Assembly (NCBI RefSeq): GCF_035590735.1
Contig: NZ_CP141595.1
Location: forward strand, 1,707,001-1,771,000
Direction of reading: 5' to 3'
Length of the DNA stretch: 64,000 bases
Origin: Rossellomorea aquimaris
Lineage (GTDB): Bacteria > Bacillota > Bacilli > Bacillales > Bacillaceae_B
The notes beneath the pieces are model-generated. The model was given only the letters and a program-made list of their open reading frames with translations, did not search any database and was not told the origin of the DNA. Shown in pieces: positions 8,348-16,365 of the stretch; position 1 is the first letter of the stretch, and every line of letters starts with the position of its first letter. The position numbers and the translations under genes are program-made.

Positions 8348-8524
8348 ATGGCGAAACGCACAAAAAAGAATGATCCACAACAAAAGAACAAAAAAGGGTT
8401 CGATTCTTCTAAGATCAATGCTGAATTTGCCCACGAAATCGGAAGTGCGGCAACAAACAAAATACACAAAGACAAAGCAAAAAAAGAAAAAGCATCTAAA
8501 AATAACGGTGAATATAAAGGGTAA
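8348..8524 (+). CDS. Small basic protein, possible spore protein (58 residues)
   Basis: This 58-residue, very hydrophilic protein is rich in Lys, Asn and Gln, with the central segment KINAEFAHEIGSAATNKIH. The EFA.E core and the composition recall gamma-type small acid-soluble spore proteins, but I cannot assign the family firmly. The ATG is preceded by AAAAGGGGTG; an in-frame ATG 27 bases upstream has no ribosome site. A forespore-type promoter upstream supports a role in spores. A strong bidirectional terminator follows. The alternative is simply an unclassified small hypothetical protein. Confidence 0.6.
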   Translation: MAKRTKKNDPQQKNKKGFDSSKINAEFAHEIGSAATNKIHKDKAKKEKASKNNGEYKG

Positions 8525-8529
8525 ACTTG

Positions 8530-8568
8530 AAGAGGGACGGACCTTGTTATGCAAGGTCCGTCCCTCTT
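8530..8568. terminator. Bidirectional hairpin between small basic gene and patA
   Basis: A perfect 17-bp stem with a 5-base loop (8530-8546 with 8552-8568), arms beginning AAGAGGGACGG and ending CCGTCCCTCTT. It sits between two convergent genes. Flanking T-runs are poor. Confidence 0.75.
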
Positions 8569-8569
8569 G

Positions 8570-9721
8570 TCAGGTTTGGATGAAGGAGTGGATACGGTCG
8601 AGTCCTTCTGTCAGCTGGTCCATGGAGCAGGCATAGGATAGTCGGAAGTAACCTTCTCCGAGCTCTGAAAAGGCATCCCCAGGAACGACAGCCACCTTTT
8701 TCTCTTGGGCAAGTGCCAAGGAGAAATCAAATGAACTCAATAGAATCCGCTCTGGTATCTTGACGAAAAAATAGAAGGCTCCGTCAGGTTTGACGATTCC
8801 ATCAAATCCCATCTCAACTAATCGGTTGTATACATAGTCCCTACGTTTTTTATATTCTTTCTTCATATCTGCCGCATCATCTTTTCCGACTGTAAGAGCT
8901 TCATAGGCAGCTTTCTGGGAGACGGAAGAAGCACATGATACATTGTACTGGTGAACCTTTATAAGATGTTTAGAGATCGATTCTGGAGCGAATACCAGCC
9001 CGATCCTCCAACCGGTCATACTATGTGATTTAGATAAACCATTGACAACGATGGTTTGTTCTCTTAAATATTCGGCAATGGAATAATGGGAATCATCAAA
9101 GGTAAGCTCGCTATAAATTTCATCAGCCAACACAAAGATATTTCTATTTCTAAGCAAGTCGGCAATCTCTTTTAATTCCGCTTTTGAAAGGCTTACCCCT
9201 GTTGGATTGGATGGATAAGGCAATATGACACATTTTGTAGAAGGAGTTAAGCTACCCTCAATAAGAGCGGCATCCAACTTAAAATCATTTTGTGTGATAT
9301 CAACATGTACGGGATTAGCACCACAAAGTTTAATGATCGGTTCATAGCCTGGATACACAGGTCCGGGGATAAGGCAGTCATCTCCTTCGCATAATAGCGT
9401 ACGAAGGATCACATCGATCCCCTGAGATGCGCCGTTTGTGACTATGACCTCATTTACAGGGTTATAATGTACATTATATTTTTCTTTTACATATGAAGCC
9501 GCAGCTTCTCGTAATTCGAGAAATCCTGCATTATGGGTATAGGAAGTGAAGTCATCATCAATGGCAGCCTTCCCCGCCTCCTTAACATGTTGTGGGGTAG
9601 GGAAATCCGGCTGACCGATTGTCAAGGAAACTATGTCGTCTATGTCTGCCACCATATTAAAAAACTTTCGTATACCTGAAATCTGGATGTCCTTGACCCG
9701 AGGGTTAATATACTGTTCCAA
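8570..9721 (-). CDS. patA: Aminotransferase PatA (N-acetyl-LL-diaminopimelate aminotransferase)
   Basis: This class I/II PLP aminotransferase of 383 residues acts between DapH and DapL in the acetylated diaminopimelate/lysine pathway. The other two enzymes are encoded at 27.9-29.8 kb. Visible motifs are SLTIGQPDFPTP, YPSNPTGV, LADEIYSEL and the PLP-lysine site NGLSKSHSMTGWRIG. The sequence follows B. subtilis PatA throughout. Its N-terminus (EQYINPRVKDIQISGIRKF) matches that protein if translation starts at the TTG used here, six bases after AGGTG. A GTG nine bases upstream overlaps that ribosome site and is less likely. The gene order patA-cheV-ykyB follows B. subtilis. Confidence 0.93.
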   Translation of the reverse strand: MEQYINPRVKDIQISGIRKFFNMVADIDDIVSLTIGQPDFPTPQHVKEAGKAAIDDDFTSYTHNAGFLELREAAASYVKEKYNVHYNPVNEVIVTNGASQGIDVILRTLLCEGDDCLIPGPVYPGYEPIIKLCGANPVHVDITQNDFKLDAALIEGSLTPSTKCVILPYPSNPTGVSLSKAELKEIADLLRNRNIFVLADEIYSELTFDDSHYSIAEYLREQTIVVNGLSKSHSMTGWRIGLVFAPESISKHLIKVHQYNVSCASSVSQKAAYEALTVGKDDAADMKKEYKKRRDYVYNRLVEMGFDGIVKPDGAFYFFVKIPERILLSSFDFSLALAQEKKVAVVPGDAFSELGEGYFRLSYACSMDQLTEGLDRIHSFIQT

Positions 9722-9850
9722 TATGTACACCTACTTTAACAATTTGATTCATATTTTATCATTAATTCCGGCTTTTACGTAGTGATTTTGTTTGAATGTT
9801 GAAGAAAAAGGGAATGGATAAAAAAATAAATGTCAGTTAGGGAGAGCCTT

Positions 9851-10846
9851 ATGATCAGAACGAGTATTATCATGGAAAATGGGGAAATTGACCAGAATGT
9901 TCCCTTATCCAGAATAAAAGAAAAGGGGGTTAAATGGTATTGGGTGGATTTTTCAGAGCCTACCAGCAAGGATATTCGGTTGCTTAAACTGTACTTTCGA
10001 TTCCATCCACTTGCGATAGAGGATTGCCTTGACGATTTCAGTCAGCGGGCCAAGCTCGATTTTTATGATCAGTACATATTTGTCCTTCTGCATGCCATTA
10101 ATCAGAAAACCCTGGATTCTCACGAAGTGAATATGTTTGTGAACGCAAGTTTTATCGTAACCTTCCATAAGCAGCCTGTAAGGGAATTAAATAATGTATG
10201 GGAAAAAGTTCAGCAAGAAGGGGATCAGCTAAGTCCTTTTAAGGTCATGCATGGAATTGTTGACCGGTTAGTGGACGATTATTTTCCGCTTGTTTATGGT
10301 ATTGAAGACCGACTCAATAAAATTGAAGATAACACGAATGAAGACGCTGATAGTGATTTGATGGATGAATTATTCGATATTCGTCATGATATGTCAAAGT
10401 TAAGAAGAACCCTCGTTCCCATGAGGGATTTATTATATCGAATCAGCAATTCAGGCAGATTGAATGCACTTAAAGAAGAGCAGCTTTATTTTAATGATGT
10501 GTACGATCATTTAATTAAGCTTGTCGAAATGCTTGAATCGTATCGTGAATTTTCATCAGATATCCGGGATAATTATTTATCCATTAACTCGGATAAAATG
10601 AATAATATCATGATGACCTTAACAGTCATTACGACGATCTTTATGCCTCTTACGTTTATTGCGGGCCTATATGGGATGAACTTTGTCTATATGCCGGAAC
10701 TCGATGAGCGAAGCGGATACTTTATCGTTCTCGGGGTAATGGGTATCATAGCACTGATCATGTTTGGGTTCTTTATGAAAATCGGCTGGCTCAGGTTCAG
10801 CACGAAAAAACGGAGAAAACGAAGAAGACTCCTTCGTTTAAAATAA
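9851..10846 (+). CDS. CorA-family magnesium transporter
   Basis: This 331-residue CorA channel has a large cytoplasmic N-terminal domain, the long stalk helix, and two C-terminal transmembrane helices. The diagnostic YGMNF motif lies between the helices and the C-terminus is very basic (KKRRKRRRLLRLK). CorA forms pentameric Mg2+ (also Co2+/Ni2+) channels gated by cytoplasmic Mg2+. The ATG is six bases after GGAG. An in-frame ATG 21 bases upstream has only a distant ribosome site. No M-box riboswitch is visible upstream. Confidence 0.92.
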   Translation: MIRTSIIMENGEIDQNVPLSRIKEKGVKWYWVDFSEPTSKDIRLLKLYFRFHPLAIEDCLDDFSQRAKLDFYDQYIFVLLHAINQKTLDSHEVNMFVNASFIVTFHKQPVRELNNVWEKVQQEGDQLSPFKVMHGIVDRLVDDYFPLVYGIEDRLNKIEDNTNEDADSDLMDELFDIRHDMSKLRRTLVPMRDLLYRISNSGRLNALKEEQLYFNDVYDHLIKLVEMLESYREFSSDIRDNYLSINSDKMNNIMMTLTVITTIFMPLTFIAGLYGMNFVYMPELDERSGYFIVLGVMGIIALIMFGFFMKIGWLRFSTKKRRKRRRLLRLK

Positions 10847-10853
10847 GCAAGTT

Positions 10854-10893
10854 AAAAAGCAGTGACACTCCATAAGGAAGTTACTGCTTTTTT
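10854..10893. terminator. Bidirectional terminator between corA-type gene and HD gene
   Basis: AAAAAGCAGTGAC pairs with GTTACTGCTTTTT (one G-T pair). There are T-runs on both strands between two convergent genes. Confidence 0.85.
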
Positions 10894-10895
10894 AT

Positions 10896-11483
10896 CTATT
10901 TGTTTATAAGCCAGCCATTTTCAACTCCCATGGCTACCCATTCGTTAATTTGAGCATAAATTTGTGGTGAAATGTCTTTAATCCACGCATTGCGGTTTAG
11001 AACCTGATGAGCGTGAATTTTATGTTCCATCCAAGATTTCCCTTGAGTTGAAACATTTAAGAGAAGGGGCTGGATGTGGTCGATGATCCCGGCATAGAGA
11101 GCTTCATTGGTTATTCCTTCTTCAAACTCATCCCATAAAGAGCGGTATTCGTCTCTATTTTTTTCTGGAAGCAGTCCAAAGATTCGGTCAGCTGCAAGCT
11201 CTTCCCGTTTTCTCTTGTCTTTATAGCCTCTTTCATCAAACGCGTATGTATCGCCTGCATCAATTTCTACGATGTCATGTAGAAGAAGCATCTGGATGGA
11301 AGTGAACAGGTCTGTCTCCTGGTTTCTCTCATACACATCAAATAAGGTCATGGCCATCACGCATACATGCCAGGAATGCTCGCCGCTATTTTCCCTGCGG
11401 CTTTTGTTACTTACGTATGTACGGCGTTCAATCGTCTTTAGTTTGTCTACCTCTGTAACGAAATTAATCATATCAGCTAACAT
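10896..11483 (-). CDS. HD-domain hydrolase, YfbR/HDDC2-like
   Basis: This 195-residue HD-superfamily phosphohydrolase has its metal ligands in order: GEHSWH near residue 34, LLHDIVEIDAGD near 67-78, and a distal aspartate in GIIDHIQP. The layout resembles the YfbR/HDDC2 group, whose studied members are deoxynucleoside 5'-monophosphatases. The actual substrate cannot be read from the sequence. The ATG follows GGAGGG. It is transcribed toward the CorA gene and shares its terminator. Confidence 0.8.
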   Translation of the reverse strand: MLADMINFVTEVDKLKTIERRTYVSNKSRRENSGEHSWHVCVMAMTLFDVYERNQETDLFTSIQMLLLHDIVEIDAGDTYAFDERGYKDKRKREELAADRIFGLLPEKNRDEYRSLWDEFEEGITNEALYAGIIDHIQPLLLNVSTQGKSWMEHKIHAHQVLNRNAWIKDISPQIYAQINEWVAMGVENGWLINK

Positions 11484-11694
11484 GCCATACCCTCCAATTT
11501 ATTATTCTCTTCTGTCCATTATGAGGAGGGGGGAGGTATCTTGCAAATAATCGGCGGCCAGTTAAATGGAGACCTGGTCACAATGAAGATTAATTTTCCG
11601 ATGAAATTCGGCGTAAACGGTAGATTTTTTTGAAAAAAAACGTTATATTGGTTGATGACAAAAGAAGAAGAACTGGGATTATTGATAAGTCTCG

Positions 11695-11760
11695 AGAGGT
11701 TCTAGCACAACCCTCTATAAAAAACTAAGGAAAACGGCATCCTTAGGTGTCGTTATTTTT
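11695..11760 (+). promoter_or_regulatory. PreQ1-I riboswitch with terminator platform
   Basis: The aptamer begins AGAGGTTCTAGC, continues ACAACCCTCT, and ends in the A-rich tail and CTAAGGA. That is the class I preQ1 consensus nearly base for base (11695-11731). The expression platform follows: AACGGCA pairs with TGTCGTT and is followed by ATTTTTT, forming a terminator. CTAAGGA can instead pair with TCCTTAG as an antiterminator. Ligand binding would switch off queCDE, the pathway that makes preQ1. Confidence 0.95.
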
Positions 11761-11859
11761 TGTTAATGACGGCTTTAAAGCCAATGTTATAGGGTATCAC
11801 AGAATCTCTTTCTTCTTTTCATGGCAAATGAGGCTGTAGAAAAGAAAGGAGAACCTTTT

Positions 11860-12525
11860 ATGAACACAGAGAAAGCGTTAGTCGTATTCAGCGGAGGTCA
11901 AGATAGTACAACGTGTTTATTTTGGGCAAAGAAAGCATTTAAAGAAGTAGAAGCGGTGACATTTAACTATGGTCAGAGGCATGTTGCAGAGCTGGACTGT
12001 GCAAAAGAAATCGCGGAGGATCTGGAAGTCCCTCACCATGTATTAGATATGAGTTTATTAAATCAATTGGCACCAAGTGCTTTAACACGGACAGATGAAG
12101 AAATCACTCATCAGGATGGTGAATTACCGTCTACATTCGTTCCTGGGAGAAATCTATTATTCCTGTCATTTGCTGGCATACTAGCTAAGCAAATCGGAGC
12201 GAGGCATATTGTAACAGGTGTATGTGAAACGGATTTCAGCGGCTATCCTGATTGCCGGGATATTTTTGTGAAATCCTTGAATGTTTCCCTCAATCTATCC
12301 ATGGATGATCAGTTTGTGATTCATACTCCTCTTATGTGGATCAATAAGGCACAAACGTGGGAAATGGCAGATGATTTAGGTGCTTTCCGTTATGTAAAGG
12401 AGAATACCCTCACTTGCTATAATGGGATAAAAGGCAGCGGTTGTGGTGAGTGCCCTGCATGTGAGCTTAGACAAAGAGGGCTGGAAGAATATAAAAGTGC
12501 AAAAAAAGGGGGAGAGGGAAGATGA
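11860..12525 (+). CDS. queC: 7-cyano-7-deazaguanine synthase QueC
   Basis: This 221-residue protein converts 7-carboxy-7-deazaguanine to preQ0 with ATP and ammonia, a step in queuosine synthesis. The PP-loop SGGQDSTT is at residues 11-18. The C-terminal zinc-binding cysteines lie in [16 protein letters not shown]. The start at 11860 is set by AAAGGAG; an upstream in-frame ATG at 11821 has none. It is the first gene after the preQ1 riboswitch and overlaps queD by four bases. Confidence 0.96.
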   Translation: MNTEKALVVFSGGQDSTTCLFWAKKAFKEVEAVTFNYGQRHVAELDCAKEIAEDLEVPHHVLDMSLLNQLAPSALTRTDEEITHQDGELPSTFVPGRNLLFLSFAGILAKQIGARHIVTGVCETDFSGYPDCRDIFVKSLNVSLNLSMDDQFVIHTPLMWINKAQTWEMADDLGAFRYVKENTLTCYNGIKGSGCGECPACELRQRGLEEYKSAKKGGEGR

Positions 12526-12956
12526 TACAACAAATCTACCCGACTCCTGACCACACTTATGAATTTGAATTAAATAAAGATATGCATTTTGCGGCAGCCC
12601 ATTATATTCCACATGTGGATGCAGGAAGCTGTCAGGATATCCATGGTCATACCTACTTTGCCAATATTACAATTGGCGGGGATCAGCTTGATGATTCCGG
12701 GTTTCTTATTAATTTCCAACACATTAAAAAGCTGATTCATAAGCGCTTTGATCATAAGGTCATGAACGAAGATGAATTGTTTTCTGCAGAGAACGGCAAT
12801 GTGTTCCCGACAACTGAAGTTGTAGCGAAAGTGATGTGGGAAATCATTCAGGCTCATTTAGACACGCTGCCTCACCAACCAAAATGCCTTCAAGTATTTT
12901 TAAGAGAAACACCTACAAGTTACGTCATTTACAGACCAAAGGGGAGAAAATCATGA
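12522..12956 (+). CDS. queD: 6-carboxy-5,6,7,8-tetrahydropterin synthase QueD
   Basis: This 144-residue member of the 6-pyruvoyl-tetrahydropterin synthase family converts dihydroneopterin triphosphate to 6-carboxytetrahydropterin. Zinc ligands His27, His41 and His43 (AAAHYIP and DIHGHTY) and the catalytic Cys37 ([10 protein letters not shown]) are visible. The start overlaps the queC stop (ATGA) and the stop overlaps the queE start (ATGA). The three genes are translationally coupled. Confidence 0.95.
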   Translation: MIQQIYPTPDHTYEFELNKDMHFAAAHYIPHVDAGSCQDIHGHTYFANITIGGDQLDDSGFLINFQHIKKLIHKRFDHKVMNEDELFSAENGNVFPTTEVVAKVMWEIIQAHLDTLPHQPKCLQVFLRETPTSYVIYRPKGRKS

Positions 12957-13675
12957 AGAAAATCCCCGTTTTAGAAGTGTTTGGTCCAACCATTCAGGGT
13001 GAAGGTATGGTAATAGGTCAAAAGACGATGTTTGTCCGAACTGCGGGATGTGATTATAGTTGTTCGTGGTGTGATTCTGCATTTACGTGGGACGGTTCTG
13101 CGAAAGAGGATATTCAGCTTATGACGGCTGAAGAAGTGTGGAACAGGCTAAAAGAAGTTGGTGGAAACAAATTCTCTCATGTAACCATCTCCGGTGGTAA
13201 TCCTGCTTTGTTGGCTCATTTGAAGGGGCTTATCGAGATCTTAAAAGAGAATGGCATAGCTTCGGCCTTAGAGACGCAAGGGAGCCGCTGGCAGGATTGG
13301 TTCTATGATATAGATGATCTGACACTTTCTCCAAAACCTCCAAGTTCGAAAATGGAGACTGATTTTGAGAAATTGGATTTCATTGTTCACCGTTTAACAG
13401 AAAATGGTTCACAATTCAGCTTAAAAGTTGTAGTATTTGATGATAAAGATCTGGAATACGCCACAAAGATTCATAAACACTATCCTGACGTTCCATTCTA
13501 CATTCAGACAGGTAACCCTTCTGTTTCGGAAGGAGATACACCAAAGCTTTTGTCAAATCTATTATTGGATTATGAAGCGCTCATTGAAAAGGTTTGTGAA
13601 AAGGAAGAATTAAATCATGTGCGGGTGCTCCCGCAGCTGCATACTTTAGTATGGGGCAACAAGCGAGGAGTATAA
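12953..13675 (+). CDS. queE: 7-carboxy-7-deazaguanine synthase QueE (radical SAM)
   Basis: This 240-residue radical SAM enzyme contracts the QueD product to 7-carboxy-7-deazaguanine. The [4Fe-4S] cysteines Cys33, Cys37 and Cys40 sit in CDYSCSWC, the CX3CX2C spacing typical of most QueE. The glycine-rich SAM motif is SGGNPAL. The ATG at 12953 has GGGGAG nine bases upstream. A longer frame from 12836 would overlap queD by about 120 bases and lacks a ribosome site. queF, the next enzyme, is not in the window. Confidence 0.95.
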   Translation: MKKIPVLEVFGPTIQGEGMVIGQKTMFVRTAGCDYSCSWCDSAFTWDGSAKEDIQLMTAEEVWNRLKEVGGNKFSHVTISGGNPALLAHLKGLIEILKENGIASALETQGSRWQDWFYDIDDLTLSPKPPSSKMETDFEKLDFIVHRLTENGSQFSLKVVVFDDKDLEYATKIHKHYPDVPFYIQTGNPSVSEGDTPKLLSNLLLDYEALIEKVCEKEELNHVRVLPQLHTLVWGNKRGV

Positions 13676-13676
13676 G

Positions 13677-13712
13677 AAAAAGCGATTGAAGGAATGTCTT
13701 CAATCGCTTTTT
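13677..13712. terminator. Terminator of queCDE, bidirectional
   Basis: A perfect 15-bp stem AAAAAGCGATTGAAG / CTTCAATCGCTTTTT with a 6-base loop. T-runs on both strands serve the convergent small gene too. Confidence 0.9.
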
Positions 13713-13715
13713 CTA

Positions 13716-13916
13716 TTATTTATGAGGGTTTTCACGGTGCTCCTGATTTATTCTCCTTTGTCCTTCGAAATAAGAAAGTTCATCGGGTTCATCTACTCCA
13801 TCAGTATTCTTCCCGATAGCAATAATGGGAAGATTGTTTTGTGAGGGAAGGATGTGGTCACTAATTTCATCAAAATCAGGCAGGCTCTCGTTCTCTAAGT
13901 CCCTTCGATCGGTCAT
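13716..13916 (-). CDS. Small acidic hypothetical protein (66 residues)
   Basis: This 66-residue acidic, hydrophilic protein has no membrane segment and no recognised family. The N-terminus is MTDRRDLENESLPDFDE and the C-terminus is QRRINQEHRENPHK. A very strong ribosome site (GGGGAGGAGGTG) precedes the ATG. CATACTA, the sigma-G -10 sequence, lies about 19 bases before the ATG. That would leave a leader of only about a dozen bases, so forespore expression is a weak guess. Confidence 0.65.
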   Translation of the reverse strand: MTDRRDLENESLPDFDEISDHILPSQNNLPIIAIGKNTDGVDEPDELSYFEGQRRINQEHRENPHK

Positions 13917-13996
13917 CTAAACACCTCCTCCCCTTAGTATGCATAGGGATTCATTTTCTATTACCCTTTAGGTCATGGTATGAAATTTGAGGGTTG

Positions 13997-14033
13997 AAAA
14001 AGTCTGCTTCCCGGACGTGTCTGACGACTTTTT
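13997..14033. terminator. Terminator-like hairpin without an obvious gene
   Basis: AAAAAGTC pairs with GACTTTTT around a 21-base GC-richer loop. T-runs exist on both strands. queE already has its own terminator, so the hairpin may end an unseen small RNA or insulate cheV. Confidence 0.4.
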
Positions 14034-14046
14034 TCTTGGTTACATG

Positions 14047-14073
14047 TAAACATGTTTCTCAATTGTTCGATAT
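14047..14073 (+). promoter_or_regulatory. Sigma-D promoter of cheV
   Basis: TAAA, exactly 15 bases, then TTCGATAT. The sigma-D consensus is TAAA-N15-GCCGATAT, so only two of twelve positions differ. It lies 49 bases upstream of the cheV start. Confidence 0.7.
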
Positions 14074-14121
14074 AAGAAGAGTAAGTCAAATACTCATGTT
14101 TGTATGGAAGGACGAAAATAA

Positions 14122-15024
14122 TTGAATCAATCAAACAGTATTCTTCTTGAAAGCGGGACCAATGAACTTGAAATTGTTGAATTTGAAGTTCATCACAATA
14201 AATTTGGTATCAATGTAATTAAAGTGAAGGAGATTATCCAACCGACTCCTGTCATCCCTATTCCCCATTCTCATCCTCATGTGAAAGGACTCATTCAATT
14301 GAGGGGAGAGGTACTTCCAGTAATCGACATGGCAAGGGTACTGGGAGTGGAGGAGGATGAAACATCCAATTCGAAGTACATTGTCGCTGAGTTTAATCAA
14401 CAAAAAGTCATTTTTCATGTACATAACGTTACTCAAATTCATCGCATTTCCTGGAATCAAATAGAGAAGCCTTCAGAAATGTATTCTGGTGTACATTCAG
14501 GAATAATAGGGGTCATCAAGCGAAACGAATCAATGATATTGTTACTGGATTTTGAGAGTATCATGCTGGAAATCAATCCTGATACAGGGATCAGGGTGGA
14601 ACAAGTGAAAAAGTTAGGACCAAGGGAAAGAAGGAATAAGAAGATTGTTGCTGCTGAGGATTCCCCTTTGCTCCGCAAGCTTTTGAATGATACGTTGAGT
14701 GAAGCAGGGTATGAAGAAGTTGAGTTTTTTGAAAATGGTGCCGATGCATTCAACTATCTGGAATCGCTTGTTGAGGGCACACGTGAAATTCAACAGTCAG
14801 TTCAGCTTGTTATTACAGATATTGAAATGCCGCAAATGGACGGACATCATTTGACCAAAAGAATCAAAAGTCATCCTAAGCTCAATAAAATTCCGGTCAT
14901 CATTTTTTCTTCCCTGATTACAAATGATTTAAAACATAAAGGTGAGATGGTCGGAGCAGAAGATCAAATCAGTAAACCCGAGATAGCTGATCTGATTTTA
15001 AAAATTGATCAACATATATTGTAG
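14122..15024 (+). CDS. cheV: Chemotaxis coupling protein CheV
   Basis: This 300-residue protein joins an N-terminal CheW-like domain (about residues 12-155) to a C-terminal receiver domain (about 173-300). The CheW domain couples chemoreceptors to the CheA kinase. The receiver is phosphorylated on Asp233 in ITDIEMPQMDG, with the acidic pocket Glu179-Asp180, and mediates adaptation. The sequence opening LLESGTNELEIV matches B. subtilis CheV. Translation starts at TTG, about eight bases after GGAAGGACG. A sigma-D promoter places it in the motility regulon. Confidence 0.96.
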   Translation: MNQSNSILLESGTNELEIVEFEVHHNKFGINVIKVKEIIQPTPVIPIPHSHPHVKGLIQLRGEVLPVIDMARVLGVEEDETSNSKYIVAEFNQQKVIFHVHNVTQIHRISWNQIEKPSEMYSGVHSGIIGVIKRNESMILLLDFESIMLEINPDTGIRVEQVKKLGPRERRNKKIVAAEDSPLLRKLLNDTLSEAGYEEVEFFENGADAFNYLESLVEGTREIQQSVQLVITDIEMPQMDGHHLTKRIKSHPKLNKIPVIIFSSLITNDLKHKGEMVGAEDQISKPEIADLILKIDQHIL

Positions 15025-15046
15025 GGGTAAAAAAATCAAGGATAAT

Positions 15047-15082
15047 CATAAAGGGTTCAGACACTTGTCTGAACCCTTTATG
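15047..15082. terminator. Bidirectional terminator between cheV and ykyB
   Basis: CATAAAGGGTTCAGACA pairs with TGTCTGAACCCTTTATG. It is a nearly continuous dyad between convergent genes. Confidence 0.85.
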
Positions 15083-15117
15083 ACATATATGCGTTAATCT
15101 GCTAAAATCTTTAAGTA

Positions 15118-15585
15118 TTAAAAGAAGCTATCGCCCAACTTTTTGAAAACAGGTTTTTGATAACTCCTCTTTCCGGGCTTCCGTGGCTGTTCAATACGGT
15201 CAGACATGCCGGTATATTGTTCTAAAATCCCTTTAGCCTGCTGAAGTCCCATTTTACATTTAGGATTTCGTAACGATTGATCAAGTGAACCCAGGTGAGG
15301 AAGTTCCTTGAAATCTTCCTTCGATGGAGGAAGATGAAAGGTATAATCTCCGCAATCAATCAATACGTCAGATTGTTGTTGACTGTTCTTTGGGTTGTTG
15401 GAAAAGTGAAGTCCGACTTTCTTCGCCTTACCTTCGCGGATCATTTTCATTAAGGCTCTTTTTTTTAATGAATATAAGTATTTTGGGTTACCTGCTGTTT
15501 TCGCATGACGATTCACAGTGAAAATAGCTTGAGAGAGGGTGATTACGGATGTGGAAGAAGGGGTAGATTTACTAGTATTCCTCAA
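15118..15585 (-). CDS. ykyB: YkyB family protein
   Basis: This 155-residue basic protein matches B. subtilis YkyB along its length, including LSQAIFTVNRHAKTA, LYSLKKRALMKMIREGK and the end KPVFKKLGDSFF. The function is unknown; the protein is cytosolic with no membrane segment. Translation starts at TTG eight bases after AAAGGAG. It follows cheV as in B. subtilis, on the opposite strand. Confidence 0.92.
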   Translation of the reverse strand: MRNTSKSTPSSTSVITLSQAIFTVNRHAKTAGNPKYLYSLKKRALMKMIREGKAKKVGLHFSNNPKNSQQQSDVLIDCGDYTFHLPPSKEDFKELPHLGSLDQSLRNPKCKMGLQQAKGILEQYTGMSDRIEQPRKPGKRSYQKPVFKKLGDSFF

Positions 15586-15841
15586 GTTATTGGCTCCTTT
15601 CCATTGTATTAATCTTCATTATACCTCCTTTTTATGGGATTGGAAAGGTACGGTGGGGAGTTTCTTATTGAAAGTTAGTAATATTTTGGCAGGTCCATTT
15701 CTAAAGTAAGAGGAATTATTGCGTTACCTTAAGAGGATAAGACGGGATACCCAGGCCTTAAAGTGAAAGTTGTAGAGGAGAAATATCATAAAGGCTCTAC
15801 CTAAAGAATGTAACACATACATTTTCAGGTGAGCCTTTTGT

Positions 15842-16135
15842 TTATCTTTGGGGGTAAATATTAATATTCTCTGTAAAGTTGTACGGTGAAGATTGGAAAC
15901 TGTTTCCTCCGTAGGGTTGTTGGTAAGCAGGATACGGATATCCTCCATAAGGCGGATAAGGTGGGTAGCATGCAGGACCGTAGCAAGGTCTGTTAAAAAG
16001 GAACGGGCTAATGGCCAACCCGGCTAATCCACCTGCTAAAAACGGTAATCCAAAGAATGGGAAGAAGCGCTGATCTCCTCCTCTATACTGTGGATACCTG
16101 TGATATGGGTAATATGCGTGTTGATACATATACAA
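15842..16135 (-). CDS. Tyr/Pro/Gly-rich small protein, possible spore-coat or surface protein
   Basis: This protein of about 97 residues consists of a Tyr/His-rich N-terminus, a short hydrophobic Gly/Ala segment (FFGLPFLAGGLAGLAISPF) and a Pro/Tyr/Gly repeat tail (YPPYPPYGGYPYPAYQQPYGG). This composition is common in Bacillus spore-coat and surface proteins, but I recognise no specific family. The start is uncertain. TTG at 16135 lies four bases from a perfect AGGAGG, and ATG at 16129 lies ten bases from it. On the minus strand upstream, CATACACTA resembles a sigma-K -10 box without a convincing -35. Confidence 0.6.
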   Translation of the reverse strand: MYMYQHAYYPYHRYPQYRGGDQRFFPFFGLPFLAGGLAGLAISPFLFNRPCYGPACYPPYPPYGGYPYPAYQQPYGGNSFQSSPYNFTENINIYPQR

Positions 16136-16365
16136 TAAACCTCCTCTCTCTATTCACATTAGTGTATGGTTCATATTCGAGCTGCGCGCCTGTCTCACCT
16201 ATATTAGGCAGACGAATGGAGTGGGTTGTAGGTATAAAGTAACGAAAAGTGAAGAAAATAACGAATATTCTTATAAGAATGTAGGAAATTCTTGGATTAA
16301 CTAGTAAAATATAAGGAGGATGCATTATATAGAAAATGACAGAAGGCTAAAAGGATGACGAAGTC

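Noticed and set aside
8167..8554. Hydrophobic minus-strand frames of about 100 codons over the small RNA and small basic gene
   Set aside because: The hydrophobicity comes from reading A-rich sequence in reverse. The plus strand has the promoter, ribosome site and terminators.
8370..8636. An 88-codon plus frame overlapping the small basic gene and patA end
   Set aside because: It runs through a terminator hairpin and has no ribosome site; the other frame fits promoter and Shine-Dalgarno.
11272..11550. Plus-strand 92-codon frame opposite the HD-domain gene
   Set aside because: Antisense to a protein with clear metal motifs and lacks a ribosome site.
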